DNA of 64,000 bases from Reichenbachiella sp. (GCF_033344935.1 NZ_JAWPMM010000001.1:1722001-1786000); one strand, 5' to 3'. Counted from the first letter of the stretch, positions 15,425 through 24,398 are shown. Numbers and translations are program-made. The notes: a model not told the origin generated them from the letters alone.

Positions 15425-17098
15425 ATGCGAAATACATTTCTGTTTTGGTTGATTTGTTCATTGGTTGTATCCGGGGCTGCTTTTGCTCAGAAGGGAGAGA
15501 AGATCAGATATAAGGCTGATCGACTAACCAATGCGCGTGATGGAAATGTAAGGTTTAAGAAGCTTCTTCATAATGTGAGTTTTACTCAGGAATCAACCAC
15601 AGTCTATTGTGATTCTGCCTATTTCTACAACAGGAAGAACGAAATGGAAGCTTTTGGTAGAGTGAGAATTGTAGACGATTCTGTGACTATTACGGCCAAG
15701 AAACTTATTTATCAAGGGGATGAAGGTATGGCTTTGCTTCGCGAAGATGTAGTCTATAGAAAAGGAAAAAAGGTACTCTATACTGATATTTTGGATTACA
15801 ATTTAGTAACCGAAGTAGGTGAGTTCAAGGAACATGGCAAACTAGTGGATGAAACAAATACGCTTACCAGTGTGTATGGTGTCTATCATTCAAAAAGCAG
15901 CCAGGCGTTCTTTTATAGAAATGTGCTTTTAGTTTCTCCTGATTTCAACCTACGAGCTGATACTTTGGAGTATTCTTCCAGGACCAAAATCGCTATTACT
16001 AAAGGTCCAACTTACATAGAAGATAAGGATGGAACTACGGTAGATTCAGATGGAGGACGTTTTAGAACCTCACACGACCAAACCACTTTCACTGAAGGAA
16101 CTATCGAAACTAGAAACTACATTGTCACCGGTGATGAGCTATTTCTTGACGATCAAAAGAAGTTTTACACTGCGAAGGGAAATGTAGTGATGACTTCAAA
16201 AAAGGATGACATATTGATTTTCGGAGAGAAGGCGGTTTATGATAAAAAAGCAGGTGTGAGTACAGTATATGGCCGCCCACTGATGAAACGAGTCATGCGT
16301 CAGGATACATTTTTTATGGTATCTGATACTTTGGTTTCAATAGAAAATGTGGATAAAGACAAAGAGCGAATATTGGCCTATCACAATATTCTGATGTACA
16401 AGCTGAATATGCAGGGGAAATGTGATTCGGTTGCCTATTTTCTCTCTGATTCGACTATACAAATGTACAACGATCCAGTGATATGGAACAAGAGTAGTCA
16501 GATGGTTGCGGATAGTATCGACCTATTGTTTAAGGATGATATTCTAAGAACGATGACACTACGACGAAAGGCTTTTTTGATATCGATAGATACGCTGGGG
16601 CAGCACAATCAAATCAAAGGAAGGAAAATGGTCGGCGACTTTAATGAATACGGAGATATTCAAACCATGGATATTAATGGAAATGGGGAAAGTCACTATT
16701 TTGTTCTCAAAGGAGATAGTCTGATGATAGGCATGAACAAAATATTTTGCAGTTCGATGACCCTGCGATTTGAGGATAACCTTATGAAGAATATTTCCTT
16801 TTATACACAACCCGAAGCTAAATTCATTCCGCCACATGAGTTAGAAGAGGATCAAATGTTTCTGGAAGAATTCGACTGGCGCTCGGATGAAAGGCCGGAG
16901 CTTTACGAAGTGGCAACCTATTACAAACCCGGAGACAAGGTGACAAAATATGGAAACCTGAAAAGCAAAGCTGAGCAACTCATCGAGGAGAACAAGGATG
17001 AAATAGAAAAAGGAAAAAAAATGCTGGAAGAAGGTGATAAATCTGGCATGATGAAGCAACTAAAAACCACTCAGGATCATTTACTTAAAGAGCGATAG
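15425..17098 (+). CDS. OstA-like (LptA/LptD N-domain type) envelope protein
   Basis: The 557-residue secreted protein has a signal peptide (MRNTFLFWLICSLVVSGAAFAQ) and then several successive OstA/LptA-like beta-jellyroll repeats. Examples are FTQESTTVYCDSAYFYNRKNEMEAFGRVRIVDDSVTITAKKL and NVVMTSKKDDILIFGEKAVYD. The C terminus is a charged helix (LKSKAEQLIEENKDEIEKGKKMLEEG). LptA-type folds bridge lipopolysaccharide across the periplasm, and Bacteroidetes use long OstA-like proteins of this kind, so a part in LPS export is likely but unproven. It precedes bamD by 75 bases, an envelope-biogenesis context. Confidence 0.85.
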   Translation: MRNTFLFWLICSLVVSGAAFAQKGEKIRYKADRLTNARDGNVRFKKLLHNVSFTQESTTVYCDSAYFYNRKNEMEAFGRVRIVDDSVTITAKKLIYQGDEGMALLREDVVYRKGKKVLYTDILDYNLVTEVGEFKEHGKLVDETNTLTSVYGVYHSKSSQAFFYRNVLLVSPDFNLRADTLEYSSRTKIAITKGPTYIEDKDGTTVDSDGGRFRTSHDQTTFTEGTIETRNYIVTGDELFLDDQKKFYTAKGNVVMTSKKDDILIFGEKAVYDKKAGVSTVYGRPLMKRVMRQDTFFMVSDTLVSIENVDKDKERILAYHNILMYKLNMQGKCDSVAYFLSDSTIQMYNDPVIWNKSSQMVADSIDLLFKDDILRTMTLRRKAFLISIDTLGQHNQIKGRKMVGDFNEYGDIQTMDINGNGESHYFVLKGDSLMIGMNKIFCSSMTLRFEDNLMKNISFYTQPEAKFIPPHELEEDQMFLEEFDWRSDERPELYEVATYYKPGDKVTKYGNLKSKAEQLIEENKDEIEKGKKMLEEGDKSGMMKQLKTTQDHLLKER

Positions 17099-17158
17099 AA
17101 CCATTCTGGTCAAGAATAATCTCGTCTCAAAAAAGTATTGTATTTAAAACAAAGAAGC

Positions 17159-17166
17159 TATATTTG
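17159..17166 (+). promoter_or_regulatory. -7 promoter box directly before bamD
   Basis: TATATTTG is a perfect TAnnTTTG with TTG at 17138-17140 (spacer 18). The predicted transcription start falls within a few bases of the ATG at 17174, so the message would be leaderless or start at ATG 17183. Confidence 0.5.
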
Positions 17167-17173
17167 CAGGCTT

Positions 17174-17989
17174 ATGCGAAAAATGAGGGTTTTAGGGAAT
17201 TTTGTACTGGTTTTGATGGCTGTTTTAGCCATTTCATGTAGTGAATTTAAAAAACTACAAAAAAGCACAGATTGGCAAATGAAGTATGAGGCTGCTCTTC
17301 GCTATTACGAAGAAGAGGAGTATTATAAGGCAAGTGTTTTATTCGATCAGGTATTGCCTATCATCAAGGGTACAAAGGATGCTGAAAAAGCCAGTTTCTA
17401 TAGGGCTTATGCTTACTACCATCAGCGACAGTATATTCTTAGTGGTAGTTACTTTAATGAATTCGCCAGAATTTATTCTCGAAGTGAGTGGGCTATAGAA
17501 GCCGCATATATGTCTGCCTATTCTGCCTACTTACAAAGTCCGGTATACAATCTGGATCAGACAAGTACTTATACAGCAATCAACGAATTCCAAACGTTTA
17601 TCAATAGAAACCCCTACAGCGAATATGCTCAGCCAGCTACCAAGTATATTGACGAACTGCAGAGAAAATTAGAAAAAAAGGCGTTTGAAAATGCTAAGCA
17701 ATACCACAGACTGGAAAGATGGGAGGCAGCTAGAGTAGCTTTTGAAACTTTCGCAGATGAGTTTCCTGATTCTAAGTTGAATGAAGAAATCATGTATTAC
17801 GCGGTTGATTCTGAATATAGCTATGCTAAACAGAGTATTAGAGCGAAGCAAAAAGAACGTTATCAAAAAACTATTGAACTCTATGAAGAGTTTATAGACA
17901 AATATCCAGAAAGTGAATTCTTAAAAAAGGCTGAGAAGTTTTATGTGGAGTCACTTGAACAAAAGAAAAAATTATCTAAAAATTCATAA
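17174..17989 (+). CDS. bamD: Outer-membrane assembly lipoprotein BamD
   Basis: BamD is the essential lipoprotein partner of BamA that inserts beta-barrel proteins into the outer membrane. The 271-residue product has a lipobox (LAISC) after a hydrophobic signal, then TPR-like repeats: YEAALRYYEEEEYYKASVLFDQVLPIIKG, ASFYRAYAYYHQRQYILSGSYFNEFARIY, WEAARVAFETFADEFPDS and YQKTIELYEEFIDKYPESEFL. The start at 17174 (MRKMRVLGN) gives a normal lipoprotein signal; the frame is open a little further upstream. It is followed after 2 bases by rpoZ, so the two are co-transcribed. Confidence 0.93.
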   Translation: MRKMRVLGNFVLVLMAVLAISCSEFKKLQKSTDWQMKYEAALRYYEEEEYYKASVLFDQVLPIIKGTKDAEKASFYRAYAYYHQRQYILSGSYFNEFARIYSRSEWAIEAAYMSAYSAYLQSPVYNLDQTSTYTAINEFQTFINRNPYSEYAQPATKYIDELQRKLEKKAFENAKQYHRLERWEAARVAFETFADEFPDSKLNEEIMYYAVDSEYSYAKQSIRAKQKERYQKTIELYEEFIDKYPESEFLKKAEKFYVESLEQKKKLSKNS

Positions 17990-17991
17990 TA

Positions 17992-18315
17992 ATGGCGGTT
18001 AAACCATCAATTGTAACTAGAGATATCACTGATTTGTCAGCTTCTACTGGCAATATTTACAAGTCTTTGAATGTAATTTCTAAAAGAGCTAGACAAATCT
18101 CTTCGAATGTAAGAGAAGAGTTGAGCGGGAAATTGGCCGAGTTTGCTTCTACAGTGGACAACTTGGAGGAAATTTTCGAAAACAGAGAGCAAATCGAAAT
18201 TTCTAAATTTTATGAAAGAATGCCAAAGCCTACTATCGTGGCTATCGAAGAATTTTCTGAAGGAAAAATCTTGGTTAGAGATGCGGTAAAAGAAGAAGGC
18301 GGCATCGAAATTTAA
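17992..18315 (+). CDS. rpoZ: RNA polymerase omega subunit (Rpb6-like)
   Basis: The 107-residue protein matches the Bacteroidetes form of the omega/Rpb6 subunit: TRDITDLSASTGNIYKSLNVISKRARQISSNVREEL, then a polar linker and the C-terminal PTIVAIEEFSEGKILVR. Omega assists assembly and stability of RNA polymerase by binding the beta-prime subunit. The gene lies between bamD and coaBC, the usual neighbour order in this phylum, with gaps of 2 and 11 bases. Confidence 0.9.
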   Translation: MAVKPSIVTRDITDLSASTGNIYKSLNVISKRARQISSNVREELSGKLAEFASTVDNLEEIFENREQIEISKFYERMPKPTIVAIEEFSEGKILVRDAVKEEGGIEI

Positions 18316-18326
18316 TTGGCGCCCCA

Positions 18327-19529
18327 GTGCTCAAGGGGAAGAAAATATTATTAGGAGTATGCGGCAGCATTGCCGCATACAAATCCGCACTTTTGATTAG
18401 GCTCCTGGTCAAAGCTGGCTGTGAGGTTCGTGTAATCATGACATCTTCGGCCAAAACTTTTATTACACCACTCACACTTTCTACGCTTTCAAAAAATCCT
18501 GTGGTTTCTTCTTTTGAGAAGAATGATCAAGGACAATGGGAGAATCATGTAGAAATGGGCCTTTGGGCTGATCTGTTTTTGATAGCTCCAGCCAGTGCCA
18601 ATACCATAGCCAAAATGGCTCATGGTTTATGTGACAATCTGCTTTTAGCGACTTACTTATCTGCCAAATGTCCGGTGATGATAGCACCTGCCATGGACTT
18701 GGATATGTATAAACATCCCGCCACGTTGCAGAATTTAAAAACACTGCAATCTTTCGGGCATCAAGTATTAGATGCTGAGCATGGAGAATTGGCTAGTGGA
18801 CTAGTAGGTGAGGGAAGAATGGCCGAACCAGAGGAAATAGTTGCCCAAGTAGAGTCTCACTTTTCCAAAAAAAAAAGATTTGAAGGCAAGCAAGTATTGA
18901 TTACTGCTGGTCCTACTTACGAAAAAATTGATCCCGTCCGATTTATTGGTAATCATTCATCTGGGAAGATGGGATTGGCGTTGGCGCGTACCATGGCCAG
19001 TGAGGGAGCTGAAGTACAACTCATCGCAGGGCCAGGTAACTATTCAATAGATTCTGATCGCATTGCTTTAATAAGAGTTTCTTCAGCTGATGAAATGCTT
19101 CATGCCGTTGAAGAAAGCTATTCGAAAACCGATATTGCAATATTTGCCGCCGCAGTGGCAGATTATCGACCGGTATCCCCAGCAGAAGAGAAAATCAAAA
19201 AAGCAGGTGAGTCCATGACCATTGAATTGGTGAAGAACAAGGACATCGCCGCTGAGATGGGAAAACGCAAATCAAAGCATCAGATCAATGTGGGATTTGC
19301 TCTCGAGACAGAAAAAGAAGAGCAACACGCACAGGAGAAATTAGCCAAGAAGAATTTTGATCTCATTGTCTTGAATTCATTGAATGATAATGGCGCTGGA
19401 TTTTCTGTCGATACTAATAAAATTACTATCTTCAGCGTTGATCAAAAACCGAAACACTTTGAGCTCAAATCGAAGCAAAAAGTAGCTGAAGACATTGTTG
19501 ACTGCATTCATGAAAAAATCACCGCTTAA
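18327..19529 (+). CDS. coaBC: Bifunctional phosphopantothenoylcysteine decarboxylase / synthetase
   Basis: CoaBC carries out two consecutive steps of coenzyme A synthesis: CTP-dependent joining of cysteine to 4'-phosphopantothenate and FMN-dependent decarboxylation. The 400-residue length is typical. The N-terminal decarboxylase shows VCGSIAAYKS, HVEMGLWADLFLIAPASANTIAKMAHG and the PVMIAPAMDLDMY loop. The C-terminal synthetase shows ITAGPTYEKIDPVRFIGNHSSGKMG and AAVADYRP. It begins with GTG at 18327, supported by the conserved KILLGVCGSIAAYKS right after it. It overlaps the next gene by 20 bases. Confidence 0.96.
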   Translation: MLKGKKILLGVCGSIAAYKSALLIRLLVKAGCEVRVIMTSSAKTFITPLTLSTLSKNPVVSSFEKNDQGQWENHVEMGLWADLFLIAPASANTIAKMAHGLCDNLLLATYLSAKCPVMIAPAMDLDMYKHPATLQNLKTLQSFGHQVLDAEHGELASGLVGEGRMAEPEEIVAQVESHFSKKKRFEGKQVLITAGPTYEKIDPVRFIGNHSSGKMGLALARTMASEGAEVQLIAGPGNYSIDSDRIALIRVSSADEMLHAVEESYSKTDIAIFAAAVADYRPVSPAEEKIKKAGESMTIELVKNKDIAAEMGKRKSKHQINVGFALETEKEEQHAQEKLAKKNFDLIVLNSLNDNGAGFSVDTNKITIFSVDQKPKHFELKSKQKVAEDIVDCIHEKITA

Positions 19530-20418
19530 CTTTTTCTTACTTGTTTTTTTTGTTTGTGCTATGAGGCCGCTCAGCGCACAAGAGCTCAATTGTCAGGTTA
19601 CGGTGAATGCCGTGCAAATTGAAACAACTGAAAGACAAGTCTTTCAGGAGATGGAAATTGAGTTTGCTAAATTCTTAAATGACCGAAAATGGGCGGATGA
19701 ACGTTTTGAAAACAACGAGCGGATCAACTGTGGGGTAAATATCACTTTGGAGTCTCAGCCATCACTAGGTAATTTCCAAGCTACCGTTCAGGTCATTGCA
19801 GCAAGGCCGGTCTATAATTCATCTTATGAAGCCGTACTGATCAATTTTGCCGATAGAGATTTCAATTTCGAATACACAGAATCGCAGCCGCTTGACTTCC
19901 AGCCTACCACATTCATGTCTAATATCACTTCGATGTTGGGTTTTTATGCTTACATGATCATTGCCAATGATTACGATTCTTTCGAGAAGTTGGGGGGGCA
20001 GCGGTATTACGAAGCCGCTTGGCAAGTGGTGAATAATGCACAGCAGTCTGGCTATACTGGCTGGGATCAATTCAACAGCGTGCGAAACAGATATTGGCTC
20101 GCGGAGAATAGTATAGATCAGGTGATGGAACCAATGAGAGAAGTGATGTATGACTATCACCTTAAAGGACTAGACCTGATGTCCGACGATCCGGAGACAG
20201 CAAGAACGAACATTTTTGAAGCGCTTAAAAAAGTACAGGAAGTCAATCGATCAAAACCTCGGTCTATTTTGATCATCTCTTTTTTAGATGCCAAAATGGA
20301 TGAGATTGTCAGCATTTTCTCAGATGGAGACTTGTCGCAGCGACGAGAAGTTTACAATATCTTAAAGGCATTGGAGCCTTCTAAGACGGACCAGTTTGGT
20401 AAGATCCTGGATAACTAA
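19510..20418 (+). CDS. DUF4835 family secreted protein
   Basis: The 302-residue product has a signal peptide (MKKSPLNFFLLVFFVCAMRPLSAQ). It then follows the DUF4835 pattern throughout: ELNCQVTVNAVQIETTERQVFQEMEIEFAKFLNDRKW, NCGVNITLESQ, INFADRDFNFEYTESQPLDFQ and the GYTGWDQFNSVRNRYWLAEN segment. The family is near-universal in Bacteroidetes, sits next to coaBC and recN, and has no proven function; a periplasmic or outer-membrane role is likely. The start at 19510 lies inside the end of coaBC, indicating translational coupling. Confidence 0.9.
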   Translation: MKKSPLNFFLLVFFVCAMRPLSAQELNCQVTVNAVQIETTERQVFQEMEIEFAKFLNDRKWADERFENNERINCGVNITLESQPSLGNFQATVQVIAARPVYNSSYEAVLINFADRDFNFEYTESQPLDFQPTTFMSNITSMLGFYAYMIIANDYDSFEKLGGQRYYEAAWQVVNNAQQSGYTGWDQFNSVRNRYWLAENSIDQVMEPMREVMYDYHLKGLDLMSDDPETARTNIFEALKKVQEVNRSKPRSILIISFLDAKMDEIVSIFSDGDLSQRREVYNILKALEPSKTDQFGKILDN

Positions 20419-20423
20419 TTCGC

Positions 20424-20456
20424 ATCTTTTCCAAAGTTCTAAACTTTGGAAAAGAT
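20424..20456. terminator. 15-bp perfect hairpin after the DUF4835 gene
   Basis: ATCTTTTCCAAAGTT and AACTTTGGAAAAGAT flank the loop CTA. The stem starts 5 bases after the stop. There is no clean T-run after it, so it may act as a 3'-end stabiliser or a dispersed palindrome as well as a terminator. Confidence 0.55.
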
Positions 20457-20482
20457 TGACAGATACATATCTCGAAAGTTCT

Positions 20483-20490
20483 TATTTTTG
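20483..20490 (+). promoter_or_regulatory. -7 promoter box of recN
   Basis: TATTTTTG is a perfect TAnnTTTG, 35 bases before the recN start. An ATTG at 20455-20458 is a possible but poorly spaced -33 element. Confidence 0.45.
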
Positions 20491-20525
20491 ACCTCATTTT
20501 CACCTAAAGAAGAGACTGCTATTTT

Positions 20526-22181
20526 ATGATTTCCAGTTTGTCCATCAGTAATTATGCCTTGATAAAAAAACTGCAACTCGAACCAGATGCAGGATTAAAT
20601 ATCATTACAGGTGAGACAGGAGCAGGAAAGTCAATCATGCTAGGTGCAGTAGGCTTGTTGCTAGGCAAACGAGCCGATACCAAAGCCTTGCTCGATAAGG
20701 ATAAGAAGTGTGTGGTAGAAGGGGAATTCGATATCTCTAAACTTGGCTTGGAAGCGCTCTTTGAAGAAGAAGACTTGGATTATGAGGCTTCTTCTATTAT
20801 CCGACGAGAAATTAATCCTAAAGGAAAGTCTAGAGCTTTTATCAATGACGTACCCGTGACGTTGGAGACAATGAAAACAGTTGGTCTGCGCCTGATTGAT
20901 ATTCATTCTCAAAATGAAAGTATCCAATTGGGTAACAAATCGGTGAAGATCAAGCTGATTGATGATTTTGCTCAGACCACAAAAGAACTTCAACAATTTC
21001 AATCCGATTATCAGGTATTTAGCCGATTGTCTAAAAAACTAACAGAGCTTCTCGAGGAGGAGAAAAACTCCAAAACAGACGAAGATTATAAAAAGTATCT
21101 CCTAGAAGAACTTGCGGCCGCTGACCTAAAGGCAGAGGAACAAGCTGCCTTGGAAGAGGAACTAAAACTTCTGGAGCACGCAGAAGAAATAAAACTCAAA
21201 CTGTCACAGATATCTGTGGAGTTTGATGAGAGTGAAATAGCCATAAACGATCGCCTGAAGGAGGCCTCAGTGGCATTAAAAAACATAGCCAGCTTTTCGA
21301 AAGAATTAGAAACACTAAGCTCAAGGTTTGAATCAGCTACGGAGGAAATTATTGACATCATTAGAGATGTGGTCACTATCCAGGATAATGTGGAACACAA
21401 CCCTTCGCGACTAGAAGAAGTGAACCAGCGACTAGACCTGATCTATAAGTTGCAACAAAAGCATAAAGTGGCTGATGTCGAGGGTTTGATCACCATTCAA
21501 AATAAGTTGGAAAGCGAAACTTTAGGTGCCATCAATCTGGAAGAAGAGATTAAAGAGCTGAAAGGTGAAAAGGAAAAGATGGAAAGGCAAATGATACAAT
21601 CGGCCGAGACCCTTTCTGAAAAGCGCCGAGGCCAGATTGATACCTTTTCTTCCTCACTCAATGGTTTGCTTGCGGAAGTGGGAATGCCTGACGGACATGT
21701 TGAGTTTGTCTACAAAAGAGTGGAGCCTTGGAAATTAGGCATTGACGAGATTGAAATCTTATTCAGTGCAAACAAAGGCATTAAGCCTGAACCTGTAGGG
21801 AATGTGGCTTCAGGCGGAGAGTTTTCTAGACTCATGTTTTGTATCAAGTATTTGCTGGCAAGCAAAACAGCCATGCCGACCGTGGTATTTGATGAGATTG
21901 ATACGGGAGTATCAGGTGAAATTGCTATGAAAATGGCCAATATGATGCGACGAATGTCTGAGAATCATCAAATCATCTCTATAAGTCATTTGCCACAGAT
22001 AGCCGCACGTGGTCAGGCACATTACTTTGTGTATAAAAACAACGAAGCGGAGAAGGCCGAGAGTATGATTCGCAAACTAGAACCTGCTGATCGTCTGGAG
22101 GAAATTGCTAAGATGATCGGAGGAGAGAATCCTTCGGATACGGCACGAAATAGTGCCAAGGAACTCATAGAAATGAAATAA
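20526..22181 (+). CDS. recN: DNA repair protein RecN
   Basis: RecN is an SMC-like ATPase that acts at double-strand breaks during recombinational repair. At 551 residues it is full length. Walker A is GETGAGKS (29-36, K35). A long helical, coiled-coil middle (~150-370) is rich in Glu, Lys and Leu. The C-terminal head carries the ABC signature SGGEFSRLM and Walker B VVFDEIDTGVSGEIA, followed by the H-loop ISISHLPQIAARG. The preceding hairpin and own -7 box suggest independent transcription. Confidence 0.97.
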   Translation: MISSLSISNYALIKKLQLEPDAGLNIITGETGAGKSIMLGAVGLLLGKRADTKALLDKDKKCVVEGEFDISKLGLEALFEEEDLDYEASSIIRREINPKGKSRAFINDVPVTLETMKTVGLRLIDIHSQNESIQLGNKSVKIKLIDDFAQTTKELQQFQSDYQVFSRLSKKLTELLEEEKNSKTDEDYKKYLLEELAAADLKAEEQAALEEELKLLEHAEEIKLKLSQISVEFDESEIAINDRLKEASVALKNIASFSKELETLSSRFESATEEIIDIIRDVVTIQDNVEHNPSRLEEVNQRLDLIYKLQQKHKVADVEGLITIQNKLESETLGAINLEEEIKELKGEKEKMERQMIQSAETLSEKRRGQIDTFSSSLNGLLAEVGMPDGHVEFVYKRVEPWKLGIDEIEILFSANKGIKPEPVGNVASGGEFSRLMFCIKYLLASKTAMPTVVFDEIDTGVSGEIAMKMANMMRRMSENHQIISISHLPQIAARGQAHYFVYKNNEAEKAESMIRKLEPADRLEEIAKMIGGENPSDTARNSAKELIEMK

Positions 22182-22215
22182 TTTGAACGCAAAGGGCAAC
22201 TCTAGCAAGAGTGGT

Positions 22216-22223
22216 TATCTTTG
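22216..22223 (+). promoter_or_regulatory. -7 promoter box of fabI
   Basis: TATCTTTG matches TAnnTTTG and lies 30 bases before the fabI start. Confidence 0.45.
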
Positions 22224-22253
22224 CTTTTTTTACAACAATAGAAACTAAATCAA

Positions 22254-23066
22254 ATGTCTAATAATCTATTAAAAGGAAAAAGAGGGATCATTTTTGGTGC
22301 TTTGGACGAAAATTCAATTGCATGGAAAGTGGCTTTGAAAGCTCACGAGCAAGGTGCTTCATTTACATTGACAAATGCACCAATCGCATTGCGAATGGGA
22401 GCGATCAACCAATTGGCAGAGCAATGTGGGGCTGAAGTGATTCCTGCAGATGCTACCTCTGTAGAGGACTTGGAAAACCTATTTACTAAGTCTCAGGAAG
22501 TTTTAGGTGGAAAATTGGATTTCGTACTGCATTCGATCGGCATGAGCCCGAATGTAAGAAAAAATAAAGAATACGGCGATTTGAACTACGATTGGATGCT
22601 CAAGACCATGGACATCTCGGCGATTTCATTTCATAAAGTAATGGCAGTAGCTGAAAAGCAAGACGCCATGAACGAGTGGGGTTCAATCTTGGCTTTGACT
22701 TACATCGCTGCGCAAAGAACATTTCCTGATTATTCAGACATGGCACAAGCCAAAGCAATGTTAGAGTCTATCGCACGTAGCTATGGAGAAAGATTCGCAA
22801 GATTGAAAAAAGTAAGAGTAAACACCATTTCTCAGTCTCCAACCATGACCACAGCTGGTTCTGGAGTAGGTGGATTTGATGTATTCATGGATTATGCAGA
22901 AAAGATGTCGCCGCTAGGCAATGCTTCTGCAGCAGCCTGTGCGGACTACTGTATTTCTATGTTCTCAGACTTGACTAAGATGGTGACGATGCAAAACTTG
23001 ATGCACGACGGTGGATTTTCTTCGTCTGGTATCACGCAAGACATCATCGATCAGATGACTAAGTAA
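22254..23066 (+). CDS. fabI: Enoyl-[acyl-carrier-protein] reductase (NADH)
   Basis: FabI reduces the enoyl-ACP double bond in the last step of each fatty acid elongation cycle. The 270-residue protein shows the classical FabI opening LLKGKRGIIFGALDENSIAWKVALKAHEQGA, the cofactor-site segment VLHSIGMSPNVR, and the catalytic Tyr-x6-Lys spacing in FPDYSDMAQAKAMLES. The C-terminal RVNTISQSPTMTTAGSGVGGFD segment is the substrate-binding region. It is the target family of triclosan. It sits 107 bases before ispE, with a palindromic intergenic element in between. Confidence 0.96.
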   Translation: MSNNLLKGKRGIIFGALDENSIAWKVALKAHEQGASFTLTNAPIALRMGAINQLAEQCGAEVIPADATSVEDLENLFTKSQEVLGGKLDFVLHSIGMSPNVRKNKEYGDLNYDWMLKTMDISAISFHKVMAVAEKQDAMNEWGSILALTYIAAQRTFPDYSDMAQAKAMLESIARSYGERFARLKKVRVNTISQSPTMTTAGSGVGGFDVFMDYAEKMSPLGNASAAACADYCISMFSDLTKMVTMQNLMHDGGFSSSGITQDIIDQMTK

Positions 23067-23076
23067 ACTAAAACAG

Positions 23077-23159
23077 CGTCATTTCGACTGACGTAGGAAG
23101 GAGAAATCCCTGGCGAGCTGCACTGCCGCGGGGGACTTCTCGTTTCACTCGAAGTGACG
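23077..23159. repeat. Palindromic intergenic repeat (GTCATTTCGA family)
   Basis: CGTCATTTCGA at 23077-23087 pairs with TCGAAGTGACG at 23149-23159 (one mismatch), and an inner GAGAAATCCC pairs with GGGACTTCTC, making a long imperfect hairpin that fills the fabI-ispE gap. Related elements lie at 24015-24070 and 32134-32244. Such elements are widespread in Bacteroidetes chromosomes. Confidence 0.7.
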
Positions 23160-23172
23160 AATACCTCCTCAA

Positions 23173-23994
23173 ATGATCGCTTTCCCCAACGCCAAGATCA
23201 ACATCGGTCTCAACATCACCTCCAAACGGGCGGATGGCTATCACAATCTCTCTTCTTGCTTTTTGCCTATAGACTGGAAGGACGCATTAGAAATTGTGCC
23301 AGCGGATGAGTTTGAGTTCACTTCATCAGGTTTAGACATTCCGGGCGACAGTAGTGGCAACCTTTGTGTGAAGGCTTATGAGCTGCTTAAAGAAAAGCAT
23401 GACATTCCACCTGTAAAAATGCATTTGCATAAAGTCATTCCTATGGGAGCAGGTTTAGGCGGCGGATCTGCCGATGGCGCTTTTGCTTTGAAGTTGTTGA
23501 ACGATCAGTTTGAAATAGGCTTGGCTAATACACAACTAGAAGCTTACGCTAAAACCTTAGGAGCGGATTGTCCATTCTTCATCGACAACAAACCCAAGCT
23601 AGTCACAGGCATAGGAGAGGTGATGGAGGACATTAGTATTGATTTATCCGGGTATAGGATTGTGGTGGTTTTTCCAGGCATTCATGTGAGTACGAAGACT
23701 GCTTTCAGCGGTATCACGCCTAAAGCGCCTGACTATGATATCAAAACCACCCTCCAGCAATCCCCCAAAACTTGGCAAGGCACTGTAATTAATGATTTCG
23801 AAGAAACCGTCTTTTCCGCCCATCCAGAAATTCAAAAGATTAAAAATCAACTTCTTGACCTAGGCGCAGACTATGCTTCTATGACCGGGACTGGCTCGGC
23901 GGTTTTTGGGGTGTGTAATAGGAATATACCAGTTGGAGAATTCAGCGAAATATTCCAACCAGAACGCTTCAAAGTTTTCAAAACCCAGGGTTAA
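23173..23994 (+). CDS. ispE: 4-diphosphocytidyl-2-C-methyl-D-erythritol kinase
   Basis: IspE is the ATP-dependent GHMP kinase of the non-mevalonate isoprenoid pathway; it phosphorylates CDP-methylerythritol. The 273-residue protein opens with FPNAKINIGLNITSKRADGYHNLSSCFLPI. The glycine-rich ATP loop is IPMGAGLGGGSADGAFAL, and the C-terminal GHMP motif is ASMTGTGSAVFGV. All three are diagnostic. The organism should therefore make isoprenoids by the MEP route. Confidence 0.96.
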   Translation: MIAFPNAKINIGLNITSKRADGYHNLSSCFLPIDWKDALEIVPADEFEFTSSGLDIPGDSSGNLCVKAYELLKEKHDIPPVKMHLHKVIPMGAGLGGGSADGAFALKLLNDQFEIGLANTQLEAYAKTLGADCPFFIDNKPKLVTGIGEVMEDISIDLSGYRIVVVFPGIHVSTKTAFSGITPKAPDYDIKTTLQQSPKTWQGTVINDFEETVFSAHPEIQKIKNQLLDLGADYASMTGTGSAVFGVCNRNIPVGEFSEIFQPERFKVFKTQG

Positions 23995-24014
23995 TATAGA
24001 GGCTCTAGTGAACG

Positions 24015-24070
24015 ACGTCATGGCGAGGAAAACAAATCTCCGCCGGGAGATTGGATTGACGCGGCCATCC
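24015..24070. repeat. Palindromic intergenic repeat after ispE
   Basis: AATCTCC at 24035-24041 pairs with GGAGATT at 24046-24052, inside flanking GTCATGGCG and CGGCCATCC that also pair in part. It belongs to the same broad class as 23077-23159. Confidence 0.5.
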
Positions 24071-24119
24071 CCACAGGCCTTCTACTGCACAATAAAAGAT
24101 CATCCTATACGATAGACTA

Positions 24120-24152
24120 ATTAACCAGGTTACTCTATGTAACCTGGTTAAT
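24120..24152. terminator. 14-bp perfect hairpin terminator
   Basis: ATTAACCAGGTTAC and GTAACCTGGTTAAT flank the loop TCTAT, followed by GGTTTTTC. It lies between ispE and the first copy of the duplicated gene. Confidence 0.7.
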
Positions 24153-24273
24153 GGTTTTTCATTTTTACCCTTTCTATTCTATTTATCTGCACTTTACGCA
24201 CTAAAAAACTGTCAATTGACAGAATAAAATATGAGGATAGTTTGGACGGATTTTTGTCCAAAAAATAGCCTTA
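24153..24273. other. Non-coding stretch between ispE terminator and duplicated unit
   Basis: No gene is seen. The stretch holds a 14-bp perfect palindrome CTGTCAATTGACAG at 24209-24222 and a TTTGGAC / GTCCAAA inverted repeat at about 24241-24262. Neither is in the second copy of the downstream gene, so they lie outside the duplication. Confidence 0.4.
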
Positions 24274-24356
24274 AAATTCATCTGAAAAGTGCTGCATTTC
24301 ACCTGTGAAATAATGAAGCTCACCGGAATTTGCTTTCGCCGGTCGGAAAACGCCGT

Positions 24357-24364
24357 TAATCTTG
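24357..24364 (+). promoter_or_regulatory. -7-like box of duplicated gene, copy 1
   Basis: TAATCTTG differs from TAnnTTTG at one position, 34 bases before the start codon. It is identical in copy 2 (26724-26731). Confidence 0.4.
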
Positions 24365-24398
24365 CTACATAATTATTAAACAAGAAAAACAAATTCTT

